From G963422745 sp963422745 (lineage in GTDB: Bacteria; Actinomycetota; Acidimicrobiia; Acidimicrobiales; Aldehydirespiratoraceae): DNA of 64,000 bases. The first letter of the stretch is position 1, and the number at the start of each line of letters is the position of its first letter. Positions 26,394 through 35,196 of the stretch are shown here, in pieces. The DNA lies in contig OY730477.1 in the NCBI GenBank assembly GCA_963422745.1, positions 558,001-622,000 of the forward strand, read 5' to 3'. The translations under genes were made by a program, and so were the position numbers. The notes under the pieces are model-generated. The model saw only the letters and a list, made by a program, of their open reading frames with translations, was not told the origin of the DNA and ran no database searches.

Positions 26394-27033
26394 ACCGCTT
26401 GAGTATCTACGTGGCTTCGCGGTTACGTTCCGCAAGCTCTTCGAGAAGCGTGTCACCAGCGACTACCGGGGTGGTCGCGCAGATGACGGGGAGCGCGACG
26501 AAAAAAGCCCCAAGCCCGAACGCTTACACGGACGCCACGTGCTCAACCGCTATCCAGACGGCATGGAAAAATGCATCGGCTGCGAACTCTGCGCGGGGGT
26601 TTGCCCGGCTAACTGCATCTACGTACGTGGCGCCGACAACGACCCCGACCACCCGACCTCGCCCGGCGAGCGGTACGGATACGTCTATGAGATCAACTAC
26701 CTGCGCTGCATCCACTGCGACCTGTGTGTGGAAGCCTGCCCCACCGAGGCGATCACCGAAACGAAAATGTTTGAGTTTTCGTTCACGGATCCTGACGACG
26801 CCATCTACACCAGGAACGAATTGCTGACAGACGACGAAGGCCGACCCCGCCAGCTGCGTTGGGAGGACTGGCGCGACGGTGAGGACGAACTCACCTCGGG
26901 CTGGATGCGAGCTACATCGTCATCGGGCGATCACCGATACGAAGGTGTCGTTGGTTGGAGCGCGGAACTCGGCTACGGGGTGCGTGACCCCTCCCAGGGC
27001 CAGAATCGGGTCAACGAAAGTGATCCGTCGTGA
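26386..27033 (+). CDS. nuoI: NADH-quinone oxidoreductase subunit I (complex I #1)
   Basis: Carries clusters N6a/N6b. Two motifs: CIGCELCAGVCPANC and CIHCDLCVEACPTEA. The start is GTG 26386, overlapping the nuoH stop by 8 bp with GGAGG about 8 nt upstream; the open frame extends back to 26182 but only as a shadow of nuoH. 215 residues, with a charged insert before the first cluster and a C-terminal tail beyond the family core. Confidence 0.94.
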   Translation: MAEPLEYLRGFAVTFRKLFEKRVTSDYRGGRADDGERDEKSPKPERLHGRHVLNRYPDGMEKCIGCELCAGVCPANCIYVRGADNDPDHPTSPGERYGYVYEINYLRCIHCDLCVEACPTEAITETKMFEFSFTDPDDAIYTRNELLTDDEGRPRQLRWEDWRDGEDELTSGWMRATSSSGDHRYEGVVGWSAELGYGVRDPSQGQNRVNESDPS

Positions 27034-27650
27034 GCGCCGAGGTTGTGTTCATCGCCGCGGCGCTCATCGTGATGGTCGGTTCACTCGGCGTGGTCGTCGC
27101 CCGAAAACCGGTCCACAGCGCGTTGTTCTTGGTGCAAACACTCGTTGGTGTGGCGGTTCTATTCATCAACGCTGATGCGCACTTCATAGCAGCTGTTCAG
27201 GTCTTGGTCTACGCCGGCGCAATCGTGATCCTCTTCTTGTTCGTGATCATGTTGTTGGGCGTTGACAAAGCCGAAGAGTGGGGTGTCGAACCAATCGCAG
27301 GGCATCGGATGCTAGCCGTTGTGATCGGAGCATCGATCGCGGCGCTGGGGTTGACGGTGGTTGCCTGGAGCGTCGACGGTGCTACCGGCAAACGGAACCC
27401 TTCGGGGCTGGAATCGTCCCTCGATTCCGACGTCAGCGACGTTTACAGGATCGGGCGGGTTCTGTTTTCTGACTACGTCCTTGCATTCGAGATCACTGCG
27501 GCGTTGTTGACCATTGCCGTGATTGCTGCAGTTGTGCTGACCCGTGACCTGCCCGACGAAGACAGGTTGGCAGATCTGGAACCCGCATCAATGGAATTGC
27601 CCGGCACGACTCCTGTCTGCGTTGACGACAACGGTGGAGTTGATGGGTGA
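27030..27650 (+). CDS. nuoJ: NADH-quinone oxidoreductase subunit J (complex I #1)
   Basis: Five-helix membrane subunit. The recognisable segments are RKPVHSALFLVQTLVGVAVLF and FIAAVQVLVYAGAIVILFLFVIMLLG, including the pi-bulge helix. 206 residues; a polar loop at about 115-140 precedes the last helix. GTG start coupled to nuoI. Confidence 0.93.
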   Translation: MSAEVVFIAAALIVMVGSLGVVVARKPVHSALFLVQTLVGVAVLFINADAHFIAAVQVLVYAGAIVILFLFVIMLLGVDKAEEWGVEPIAGHRMLAVVIGASIAALGLTVVAWSVDGATGKRNPSGLESSLDSDVSDVYRIGRVLFSDYVLAFEITAALLTIAVIAAVVLTRDLPDEDRLADLEPASMELPGTTPVCVDDNGGVDG

Positions 27651-27955
27651 TGGAACTAAGCAGTACCTGGTACCTGGTGCTCTCTGTGGTCATGTTCTCC
27701 ATCGGCACCACAGGGGTGCTCATACGGCGCAACCCGCTGGTGATGTTCATGTGCGTGGAGTTGATGCTCAACGCCGTCAACATCGCTTTCGTGGCATTCG
27801 GTGCGGACCTCAACCACGTTGGTGGTCAGATCTCGGTGTTCTTCGTGTTGGTGGTGGCGGCCGTGGAGGTCGTGGTCGGACTGGCGATTGTGGTAGCGAT
27901 CATGCGCCGCAAGCCCGGTGCAAGTGCGGATGACATTGCGGTGCTCAGGGGCTGA
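27647..27955 (+). CDS. nuoK: NADH-quinone oxidoreductase subunit K (complex I #1)
   Basis: Three-helix subunit homologous to MnhC. Motifs IGTTGVLIRRNPLVMFMCVELMLNAVN and FVLVVAAVEVVVGLAI, with the conserved membrane glutamates. 102 residues, normal. The start is GTG 27647 or the adjacent ATG 27650. Confidence 0.94.
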   Translation: MMELSSTWYLVLSVVMFSIGTTGVLIRRNPLVMFMCVELMLNAVNIAFVAFGADLNHVGGQISVFFVLVVAAVEVVVGLAIVVAIMRRKPGASADDIAVLRG

Positions 27956-27958
27956 TCT

Positions 27959-30259
27959 GTGCTCGATGTTGCGTTCTTGATTCCTGCGTTCCCCCTGGCG
28001 GGATCTGTAACCCTTATGGTGTTCGGTCGTCGTGGCGGCGAGCGCCGTGTCGGCAGACTTGCCACCACCGCGATGCTGGGATCGTTTGTTTGTGCAGTGC
28101 TGGTTTTCTTGGGTCTGCTGTCCGAGCCAGCGTCGCAGCGGCGGTTCGTCCAGACACTGTGGGAATGGGTGCCAGCCGGGGAACTCAGCGTAGATGTGGG
28201 CCTGTTCGCGGATCCGCTGTCGATAACGATGGCGCTGTTCATCACCGGCGTGGGCACGTTGATCCACATCTACGCCATCAACTACATGCACGGCGACGAG
28301 CACTTCGCTCGGTTCTTCATCTATCTGAATCTGTTCGTCTTTTCGATGCTGATACTGGTTCTCGGCGACAACATGGCGCTCACCTTCCTTGGATGGGAAG
28401 GCGTGGGTGCCTGTTCATACCTGCTCATATCGTTTTGGTTTACCGACGTTGCCAATGCCTCAGCTGGCAAGAAGGCCTTCATCACCAACCGCGTCGGCGA
28501 CTGGGGATTCCTGGTTGCCATGTTCGTCACGTTCAACGCCATCGGCTCGATCCGTTACACGGATCTGATCGGCAACGCCGCGGGTCTGAACGAATCCACG
28601 GCGACGGCTATTGTTGTGTTGCTGCTGGTGGCAGCCGCTGGCAAATCGGCGCAGATCCCGCTTTTCATCTGGTTGCCCGACGCCATGGCAGGGCCCACAC
28701 CGGTCTCGGCGCTAATCCACGCCGCAACTATGGTCACCGCGGGTGTCTACCTGATGGTTCGCGTCAACCCGGTGATCGCCGAGGCGGCCACGTGGACGCC
28801 GGACCTGATCGCCTATCTGGGCGTGATCACGGCTCTTGTTGCCGCCTTGATTGCCGTGGCACAAGACGACATAAAAAAGGTCCTCGCATACTCCACCGTG
28901 AGTCAACTCGGATACATGTTCCTCGCCATCGGAACCGGTGCCTACGTAGCGGCCGTCTTCCACATGATCACCCACGCCTTCTTCAAAGGGTTGCTTTTCC
29001 TGGGGGCCGGGTCGGTCATCCATGCAATGGACCACGACCAGAACATGCGTCACTTCGGTGGGCTTCGCAGGTTTATGCCGATCACCTCGGCGACCTTCAT
29101 TGTGGGCTGGCTGGCGATCGCCGGGGTGCCTCCGCTTTCGGGATTCTGGTCCAAAGACGAGATCCTGGCGCATGCGTATGACCGCGGCGCACTCTTGTGG
29201 CTGCTCGGGCTCGTCACCGCGGTGCTAACCGCGTTCTACATGAGTCGTCAGGTGTTCATGACGTTCTTCGGGCGCTACCGATACCGAGACCTGCAATTAT
29301 CTGAGATTGAGGCCATCTCCGAGAAACGCCTAGATGACGCCAAAGCGTCGATCGACGCGACCCGAGCCTCGGTAGCCGAAGCCGAAGCTGCCGCCGACAA
29401 AGCCGAAACCAAAATGAACCGAGTCATCGCCGACCTCGCTGTCCGTGAAGCCGAGTTGGCCACAGTTGATCCCGCCGACGTCAGGGCTTACAGAAGAGCG
29501 GACCGAAACCTTCGACGAGCCAACGCTGGAGTCCAGCCAGCCCGGGACTCCCTTTCCGACGCCAAGGCCGCCCTAACGGTCACCCGAGCAGAACTTGAGA
29601 AAACCCGCGCGGACGTAGCGAGAGCCCGACACGATTGCAAGGTCCTTGCCGGTGGTGTCATCCCCGACGACCTGCATGAGAGCTACCTGCCCGAGACCCT
29701 GAAGGCCCGCCGCGCTCTGCATCCGAGCGAGTCTCGCTGGCAGATGACGATGCCGCTGATCGTGCTGGCGGTTCTGGCTGCTGTGGCAGGGGTGATCAAC
29801 CTTCCATTCACCAAGGACCTGCACTTCTTGGCGAACTGGCTTGAGCCTTCGATGTTCGGCAACGAGAGCCACTTGGAGATCTCCGGCGGCGTGTCATGGG
29901 TGTTGGCTTTCTTGGCTGTCGCGGGCGGGTTAGCTGGCATTGCTTTGGCTGTCGCCGTCTACCTGGCGGGCCGGTTCAACGCCAACAGAATCGAGCTTCC
30001 GATTCTGTCTCAAGGTTTTCGCTACGACGAGGCGGTAGCCACCTTCATGGGGGGCCCCGGCCGCAAAGGTTTCCAAGCCATCGCCCGGTTTGATTCGGTG
30101 GTTGTTGACGGTGCCGTCAACGGGGTCGCTAAGACAGTGCGCTCCGTCGGCAAAGGGCTGCGACGTGCTCAATCCGGTCTGGTTCGTTCATACGCAGCGC
30201 TGGTAGCGATCGGCGCGGTCGGCCTCGTCGCGTATTTTCTTGTGCGAGCCGCGCCGTGA
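27959..30259 (+). CDS. nuoL: NADH-quinone oxidoreductase subunit L with coiled-coil insertion (complex I #1)
   Basis: Antiporter-like proton-pumping subunit. Core motifs: GWEGVGACSYLLI, LPDAMAGPTPVSALIHAATMVTAGVY, KKVLAYSTVSQLGYMF, GVPPLSGFWSKDEI. 766 residues against about 610-650 normally. Between the MTFFGRYR segment (about residue 437) and ESRWQMTMPLIVLAV (about 590) lies an inserted, highly charged, Ala/Glu/Arg/Lys-rich stretch predicted to form a long coiled coil; the second NuoL has only a short loop there. GTG start 4 bp after nuoK. Confidence 0.95.
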   Translation: MLDVAFLIPAFPLAGSVTLMVFGRRGGERRVGRLATTAMLGSFVCAVLVFLGLLSEPASQRRFVQTLWEWVPAGELSVDVGLFADPLSITMALFITGVGTLIHIYAINYMHGDEHFARFFIYLNLFVFSMLILVLGDNMALTFLGWEGVGACSYLLISFWFTDVANASAGKKAFITNRVGDWGFLVAMFVTFNAIGSIRYTDLIGNAAGLNESTATAIVVLLLVAAAGKSAQIPLFIWLPDAMAGPTPVSALIHAATMVTAGVYLMVRVNPVIAEAATWTPDLIAYLGVITALVAALIAVAQDDIKKVLAYSTVSQLGYMFLAIGTGAYVAAVFHMITHAFFKGLLFLGAGSVIHAMDHDQNMRHFGGLRRFMPITSATFIVGWLAIAGVPPLSGFWSKDEILAHAYDRGALLWLLGLVTAVLTAFYMSRQVFMTFFGRYRYRDLQLSEIEAISEKRLDDAKASIDATRASVAEAEAAADKAETKMNRVIADLAVREAELATVDPADVRAYRRADRNLRRANAGVQPARDSLSDAKAALTVTRAELEKTRADVARARHDCKVLAGGVIPDDLHESYLPETLKARRALHPSESRWQMTMPLIVLAVLAAVAGVINLPFTKDLHFLANWLEPSMFGNESHLEISGGVSWVLAFLAVAGGLAGIALAVAVYLAGRFNANRIELPILSQGFRYDEAVATFMGGPGRKGFQAIARFDSVVVDGAVNGVAKTVRSVGKGLRRAQSGLVRSYAALVAIGAVGLVAYFLVRAAP

Positions 30260-30311
30260 CTTGCGAGACCGCCAATGGGATTTGTGATGCCGACCCCGTG
30301 AGGGCGGATCC

Positions 30312-31928
30312 ATGAACCTTTTGGCGGTGTCGTCGGCACAGCACGCGCCGACGTTTCCCGTTCTCACCGCGCTTGTGGTCATGCCGGTGCTTGGTGCGTT
30401 GCTGATTGCGTTGTTACCGTCTCGGCGCCCGGAACACTTCCGCCAAGTTGCGCTCGTCGTGTCGGCAACGACCATGGCCATGTGCGGGTGGGCGATGGTC
30501 ACATTCGATCCCAACAGTGACGAAGTGTTCCAGTTCGTCGACCATGTTGAGTGGATCGAACGCCTCGGGATCTCCTGGACGCTGGGCCTCGACGGCATCT
30601 CGTTGTGGCTCGTCGTGCTAACAGCGGTGATGTTCCCGATCGCCATTGTTGCGGTCGACGCCGAGCACTCACCCAAAGGTTACTACTCCTGGTTGCTCGT
30701 CTTGCAGTCCGGGTGCATGGGCGTTTTCTTGGCGCTGGACCTGTTCGCCTTCTTTGTGTTCTTTGAGATCGTGCTTGTTCCGATGTACTTCCTCATCGGT
30801 CGCTGGGGTCACGGCGACCGTGCCTATGCCGCCACGAAATTCTTCGTATTCACAATGTTCGGTTCGGCGATGATGCTGGTCGGCGTGGTCGCCACCGCGT
30901 TCGTGACCGCTGCCGAGACAGGCAACGCTGTAACTTTCGACCTGGTCGAATTAGCCGAGTCACAAGCGCTGGACACCACCACCGCACGCTGGATTTTCAT
31001 GGCGTTTGCGTTGGCCTTCGCGGTGAAGGTCCCGATCGTCGGGTTCCACACGTGGCTGCCCGACGCACACACCAACGCCCCAACAGCGGGCTCGGTGATC
31101 TTGGCCGCGGTGATGCTGAAACTCGGGACCTATGGGTTCTTGCGGCTCGGCATCTACCTATTCCCCGAAGCTGCCGTGCACTTCGCTCCCCTAATGATTG
31201 CCTTGGCAACGATCGGTATCGGTTACGGCGCCGTGGTTGCCACCATGCAGCGCGACCTCAAACGCCTGGTTGCGTATTCTTCGGTTGCGCATTTGGGGTT
31301 CGTCATGATCGGGTTGTTCGCGCTCAACACCGAGGGTCTTGAAGGCGGCATCTTGCAGATGGTCAACCATGGCGTGTCGACCGGAGCCCTGTTTCTGCTT
31401 GTAGCCATGATTCAGCATCGCTGCAACACCCGTGACATCAATCGACTCGGGGGTCTGCAGAAGCCCGCTCCACGGCTGGCTGCGGTGTTCATGGTGGTGA
31501 TGCTGTCGTCGATCGGATTGCCTGGACTCAACGGTTTCGTTGGTGAGTTCCTCACCTTGCTGGGTGCGTATGCCGCGCAACGGTGGTGGGCGATCGCTGC
31601 TGCTGGCGGTGTGATCATCGCCGCGTTGTATCTGCTTTGGGCCTACCAACGTGTATTCCACGGTCCGGCTTCGGGCGCCAACGCCACCGTGAAAGACCTC
31701 ACCCTTCGCGAAGGCCTGACTATGGCTCCGCTGCTGGTGATAATCGTGTTCATGGGCCTGTACCCCAAGCCCTTCATTCAACGAATGGAACCGGCGGTCA
31801 AGGCGCTGGTCGAACACATCGAAGTAAACGTTGACGACTTCGCCGAGCCGGTGGCAGCACGAACCCCCGATGTTGAGCTCCGCGATCTCAACACCCCTCA
31901 CGCCGCCCACGACGCGGAAAACGACTGA
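30312..31928 (+). CDS. nuoM: NADH-quinone oxidoreductase subunit M (complex I #1)
   Basis: Antiporter-like subunit with about 14 helices. Motifs: LVPMYFLIGRWG, KVPIVGFHTWLPDAHTNAPTAGSV, AYSSVAHLGFVMIG, GLPGLNGFVGEFLTLLG. 538 residues with an acidic cytoplasmic tail. 52 bp after nuoL; its stop overlaps nuoN. Confidence 0.95.
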   Translation: MNLLAVSSAQHAPTFPVLTALVVMPVLGALLIALLPSRRPEHFRQVALVVSATTMAMCGWAMVTFDPNSDEVFQFVDHVEWIERLGISWTLGLDGISLWLVVLTAVMFPIAIVAVDAEHSPKGYYSWLLVLQSGCMGVFLALDLFAFFVFFEIVLVPMYFLIGRWGHGDRAYAATKFFVFTMFGSAMMLVGVVATAFVTAAETGNAVTFDLVELAESQALDTTTARWIFMAFALAFAVKVPIVGFHTWLPDAHTNAPTAGSVILAAVMLKLGTYGFLRLGIYLFPEAAVHFAPLMIALATIGIGYGAVVATMQRDLKRLVAYSSVAHLGFVMIGLFALNTEGLEGGILQMVNHGVSTGALFLLVAMIQHRCNTRDINRLGGLQKPAPRLAAVFMVVMLSSIGLPGLNGFVGEFLTLLGAYAAQRWWAIAAAGGVIIAALYLLWAYQRVFHGPASGANATVKDLTLREGLTMAPLLVIIVFMGLYPKPFIQRMEPAVKALVEHIEVNVDDFAEPVAARTPDVELRDLNTPHAAHDAEND

Positions 31929-33610
31929 TGCTTGCTGAGACCGCAACACAGGCCGTCACCCCATCGGTGCAATGGTCGGGTCTGTTCCCCTTGATGATCC
32001 TTGGGGGAGGGGCACTGGGCATCGTCATGATCCGTTCGGTTGTGAGGCGGCTACCCACCGCGTTGGAATCAGCCACGGTCACAGCAGTTGGTCCGATCAC
32101 CGTGTTGGCGATGTGGTTCGCGGCTGGCGCGGGCGGTACCGGATTTCCTTTCTCGACGCTGCGCGAAGACCTCGGTGAGGTGTTGTTTGGTGTCGGGTTC
32201 ATCGCTGCTTTGATCCTTGCCGCTGTGGCTATGCGAGTGATGCGCATCGGTTTGGACGCAGCCGTGACTGTCGGTATCGGCCTTGGCGCTTTGTCGGCGA
32301 CATTGGCGCTTTGGCACCACCGCGTTGGCCTTGACGGCGGGTTTGATGCTCTGGGCTCCCAGTTCAGCATCGACGGGTTCATGCTCGTGTGCACCGGTGC
32401 GATTGTCGTGAGTGTGGTGTTGGTGTCACTGCTATTGGACGACTACCTCCGCCGTGAAGGCATCGACGGCCCCGAGATGTATGTGCTGATGTTGATCTCC
32501 GCAGCAGGTGGCGTGGTCATCGCCGGAGCGGGTGACCTGATCGTGCTCTTTCTTGGCCTGGAGACGTTGTCGATTGCGGTTTATGTGATGGCCGCCATGC
32601 ACGTGCGACGCAGCGAGTCGACCGAGGCTGGCATGAAGTATTTCGTGTTGGGGGCGGTGTCCTCCGCATTCTTGCTGTACGGCATCGCCATGATCTATGG
32701 CGCTACCGGGTCGACCAGCCTGGTTGACATTCGCATCTTCTTGGCCCGAACGCAGCTTTTCGACGAAGGTCTGTTGGCGGCGGGGTTCGCGCTGACATTG
32801 GTCGGTCTCGGGTTCAAGGTGGCTGCCGTGCCGTTCCACGCCTGGACCCCCGACGTCTACGAAGGTTCGCCTACACCGGTCGTCGCCTACATGGCCTCGG
32901 CGGTGAAGGTAGCGGCCATCGCCGCGGTGGTGCGAGTATTCGTCGACACCTTCGCCGACCATGCCGACGACTGGCGTCCTCCGCTGATGGTGTTGACCGT
33001 TGCAACCCTGCTGCTGGGTTCCGTGCTGGCGGTGGTGCAAGGCAACGTCAAACGGATGCTTGCCTACTCCTCAATCGCTCATACCGGTTTCATTCTGGTC
33101 GGTGTAAGCGTCGGCAGCGAAGGCGTCGCCGCAGTGGTGTTCTACCTCGTCACCTACAGCCTCGTCGTGATCGGCAGCTTCGGTGTTCTCACCGTGATCT
33201 CGGGTCGAGGTGATCGCCGCACCCGTCTCGAAGACCTTGACGGTCTCGCTGAGCGCAGTCCCTTGATCGCCGCGGCGTTTACGGTTCTGTTATTCGCGCA
33301 AGCTGGCGTTCCCTTAACCACCGGCTTCGTGGCCAAGTTCGGCGTGATTGCCGCCACTGTCGAATCCAGCCGTTACTGGTTTGCGGCGCTGGCCATGGCA
33401 ACCGCGGTGGTCTCCGCTTACCCCTACCTACGGGTCGTGCTGTCGATGTATCTCGGTCGATCCGCCGACGGGGCCGAAGCCGAATCGGTGCCTCCCGCGG
33501 CCGCGTTTGTGATCGGGGTGGCCGTGTTGTTGACGATCGGTTTCGGAGTCGTTCCCGGCCCCATCGACGATCTCGCCCAAAAGGCCCTGCTGTGGACGTC
33601 CGGTGCGTGA
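31928..33610 (+). CDS. nuoN: NADH-quinone oxidoreductase subunit N (complex I #1)
   Basis: Antiporter-like subunit closing the first operon. Motifs: FLGLETLSIAVYVMAAM, EAGMKYFVLGAVSSAFLLYG, AAVPFHAWTPDVYEGSPTPV, KRMLAYSSIAHTGF, AGVPLTTGFVAKF. 560 residues; the N-terminal helices are long. The second complex I operon starts 72 bp downstream. Confidence 0.95.
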   Translation: MLAETATQAVTPSVQWSGLFPLMILGGGALGIVMIRSVVRRLPTALESATVTAVGPITVLAMWFAAGAGGTGFPFSTLREDLGEVLFGVGFIAALILAAVAMRVMRIGLDAAVTVGIGLGALSATLALWHHRVGLDGGFDALGSQFSIDGFMLVCTGAIVVSVVLVSLLLDDYLRREGIDGPEMYVLMLISAAGGVVIAGAGDLIVLFLGLETLSIAVYVMAAMHVRRSESTEAGMKYFVLGAVSSAFLLYGIAMIYGATGSTSLVDIRIFLARTQLFDEGLLAAGFALTLVGLGFKVAAVPFHAWTPDVYEGSPTPVVAYMASAVKVAAIAAVVRVFVDTFADHADDWRPPLMVLTVATLLLGSVLAVVQGNVKRMLAYSSIAHTGFILVGVSVGSEGVAAVVFYLVTYSLVVIGSFGVLTVISGRGDRRTRLEDLDGLAERSPLIAAAFTVLLFAQAGVPLTTGFVAKFGVIAATVESSRYWFAALAMATAVVSAYPYLRVVLSMYLGRSADGAEAESVPPAAAFVIGVAVLLTIGFGVVPGPIDDLAQKALLWTSGA

Positions 33611-33668
33611 CAGCAGTGGCGTCTCGGCCTTCGACACATCGATCGCGTGTGGCTGCAGGTCACCCCGG

Positions 33669-33674
33669 TAGAAT
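33669..33674 (+). promoter_or_regulatory. Predicted -10 (TAGAAT) of a leaderless promoter for complex I #2
   Basis: TAGAAT followed by CAGCCCCC and then GTG at 33683, giving exactly 8 nt between hexamer and start codon. No ribosome site precedes that GTG. Actinobacteria commonly use TANNNT -10 boxes with weak -35 boxes and leaderless mRNAs. It suggests the second complex I operon is transcribed on its own. Confidence 0.55.
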
Positions 33675-33682
33675 CAGCCCCC

Positions 33683-34048
33683 GTGTCGGAGTTCCTGCGT
33701 AGCTATCTAACCGTGGGGATCTTCGGTGGTGTCGGTGTCGCCCTTGTTGGGGCATTTCTCGGTATCGGCAAGGTTCTACGTCCGCATCAACCGAATCCGG
33801 CCAAGAACCAGACATACGAATCCGGCGTGGACCCCACCGGCGACATGTGGTCGCAGGCCAATATCCGCTACTACGTATTCGCTTTGTTGTTCGTCTTGTT
33901 CGATGTTGAGGCGGTGTTCATCTTCCCTTGGGCAGCGCGGCTTGAGGCCTACGGCACCTTCGGCCTCATAGAGATGGCGATCTTCATCTTCATCTTGTTG
34001 TTGGGGTTGATCTACGCCTGGCGCAAAGGGGTACTCAAATGGGCCTAG
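33683..34048 (+). CDS. nuoA: Complex I #2 subunit A
   Basis: 121 residues, three helices; motifs YESGVDP and QANIRYYVFALLFVLFDVEAVFIFPWA. The start GTG 33683 is preferred because a TAGAAT -10 box lies 8 nt upstream (leaderless); an in-frame GTG at 33647 would add 12 unconserved residues. It opens the second, 11-gene complex I operon. Confidence 0.9.
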   Translation: MSEFLRSYLTVGIFGGVGVALVGAFLGIGKVLRPHQPNPAKNQTYESGVDPTGDMWSQANIRYYVFALLFVLFDVEAVFIFPWAARLEAYGTFGLIEMAIFIFILLLGLIYAWRKGVLKWA

Positions 34049-34535
34049 TCGAATCGGGCAAGGTTCCCTCGGGCCTGTCTGCGTTGCTGAACATGAGTCG
34101 CAAGTACTCCCTTTGGGTGTATCAATGGGACTGGCTTGCTGTGCCATTGAGATGGGGGCAGCGTTCGCCTCGCCTCGCTATGACGTGATGCGCCTCGGTG
34201 TCATCCCGTTGCCAGCAAGTCCACGCCAGGCCGACCTGCTCGTCGTGTCGGGCACGGTTACCGACAAGATGGCACCGTCGGTGAAACGATTGTACGAACA
34301 GATGCCTGACCCGAAGTACGTGATCTCGATGGGGTCCTGCGCCAACTGTGGCGGTCCGTACTGGGACAGCTACTCGGTCACCAAAGGGGTGGATCAGATA
34401 GTGCCCGTGGATGTCTACGTTCCCGGTTGCCCACCGCGCCCCGAGGCACTGCTTGAGGGGATAGTCCTGCTGCAGGAACGGATCCAAAACGAGGATATGG
34501 CTCAGCGTTGGAAGGGTGACCCCATTGTCGTCTGA
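34039..34535 (+). CDS. nuoB: Complex I #2 subunit B, apparent frameshift near the N-terminal cluster ligands
   Basis: N2-cluster subunit. From ATG 34039 (overlapping nuoA2) the frame encodes a good NuoB N terminus ending NMSRKYSLWVYQ, then loses homology at about 34125. The family sequence resumes one frame away with MGLACCAIEMGAAF and continues intact (SMGSCANCGG, PGCPPRPE) to 34535. One extra A in CAATGG would join the two. So it is either a sequencing or assembly error, a real mutation, or initiation at ATG 34125/TTG 34113 giving a protein lacking about 28 residues. No slippery heptamer is seen. Confidence 0.85.
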
Positions 34536-35196
34536 CGCCACGATCCAAACCCCACAGGTAGCGGGCGACACCAGCCGAAGCCATCTCGTTGACCGGATGG
34601 CGAAACATCTCGGCGGCGCTCTACTCGCTCAACACATAGAACCCGGCATCGATGTCTGGCTTCGTGTCAAGCGAGAATCTTGGCGCGAAGCGGTCGATTT
34701 CGCGAGGAACGGGCTGGGTTTCGGCTACTTCTCGTTTTTGAGCGCCATTGATTGGATGCCGTCACCGTACGGACGTGACATGGACGCGCAGATCGATCTG
34801 GAACTCGGCAACGAAACACGAGCTGAGATCGACCGCACCATCTCACACGGTGTCACCGGTGGCGAGAGCCGCTATCAGGTGTTTTGCCGACTCAACGACA
34901 TCGTCGGTGCTTTGGCGGTCACCATCAAGGTGGACGTAGGCGACGCTCTCGCCGTTGACAGCATCGTGGGTGTGTATCCAGGGGCGAACTGGCACGAACG
35001 AGAGTGCCATGAGATGTTCGGGATTAACTTCACCGGTCACCCCGATCTACGCCCGATCTACCTCCCCACGGAGTTTGAAGGCCACCCGCTGCGTAAGGAC
35101 TACCCGTTGTTGGCTCGGCGCATGAAACCCTGGCCCGGCATAGTCGATGTAGAGCAGATGCCCACCACCGAAACCGACGCTGAGGGCTCGCCATGA
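34516..35196 (+). CDS. nuoC: Complex I #2 subunit C
   Basis: 226 residues. Motifs: FGYFSFLSAIDWMPSPYG, GVYPGANWHERECHEMFGI and LPTEFEGHPLRKDYPLLAR. Longer N terminus than the first copy. GTG 34516 overlaps the nuoB2 end by 20 bp; TTG 34525 is an alternative. Its stop overlaps nuoD2. Confidence 0.94.
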   Translation: MTPLSSDATIQTPQVAGDTSRSHLVDRMAKHLGGALLAQHIEPGIDVWLRVKRESWREAVDFARNGLGFGYFSFLSAIDWMPSPYGRDMDAQIDLELGNETRAEIDRTISHGVTGGESRYQVFCRLNDIVGALAVTIKVDVGDALAVDSIVGVYPGANWHERECHEMFGINFTGHPDLRPIYLPTEFEGHPLRKDYPLLARRMKPWPGIVDVEQMPTTETDAEGSP

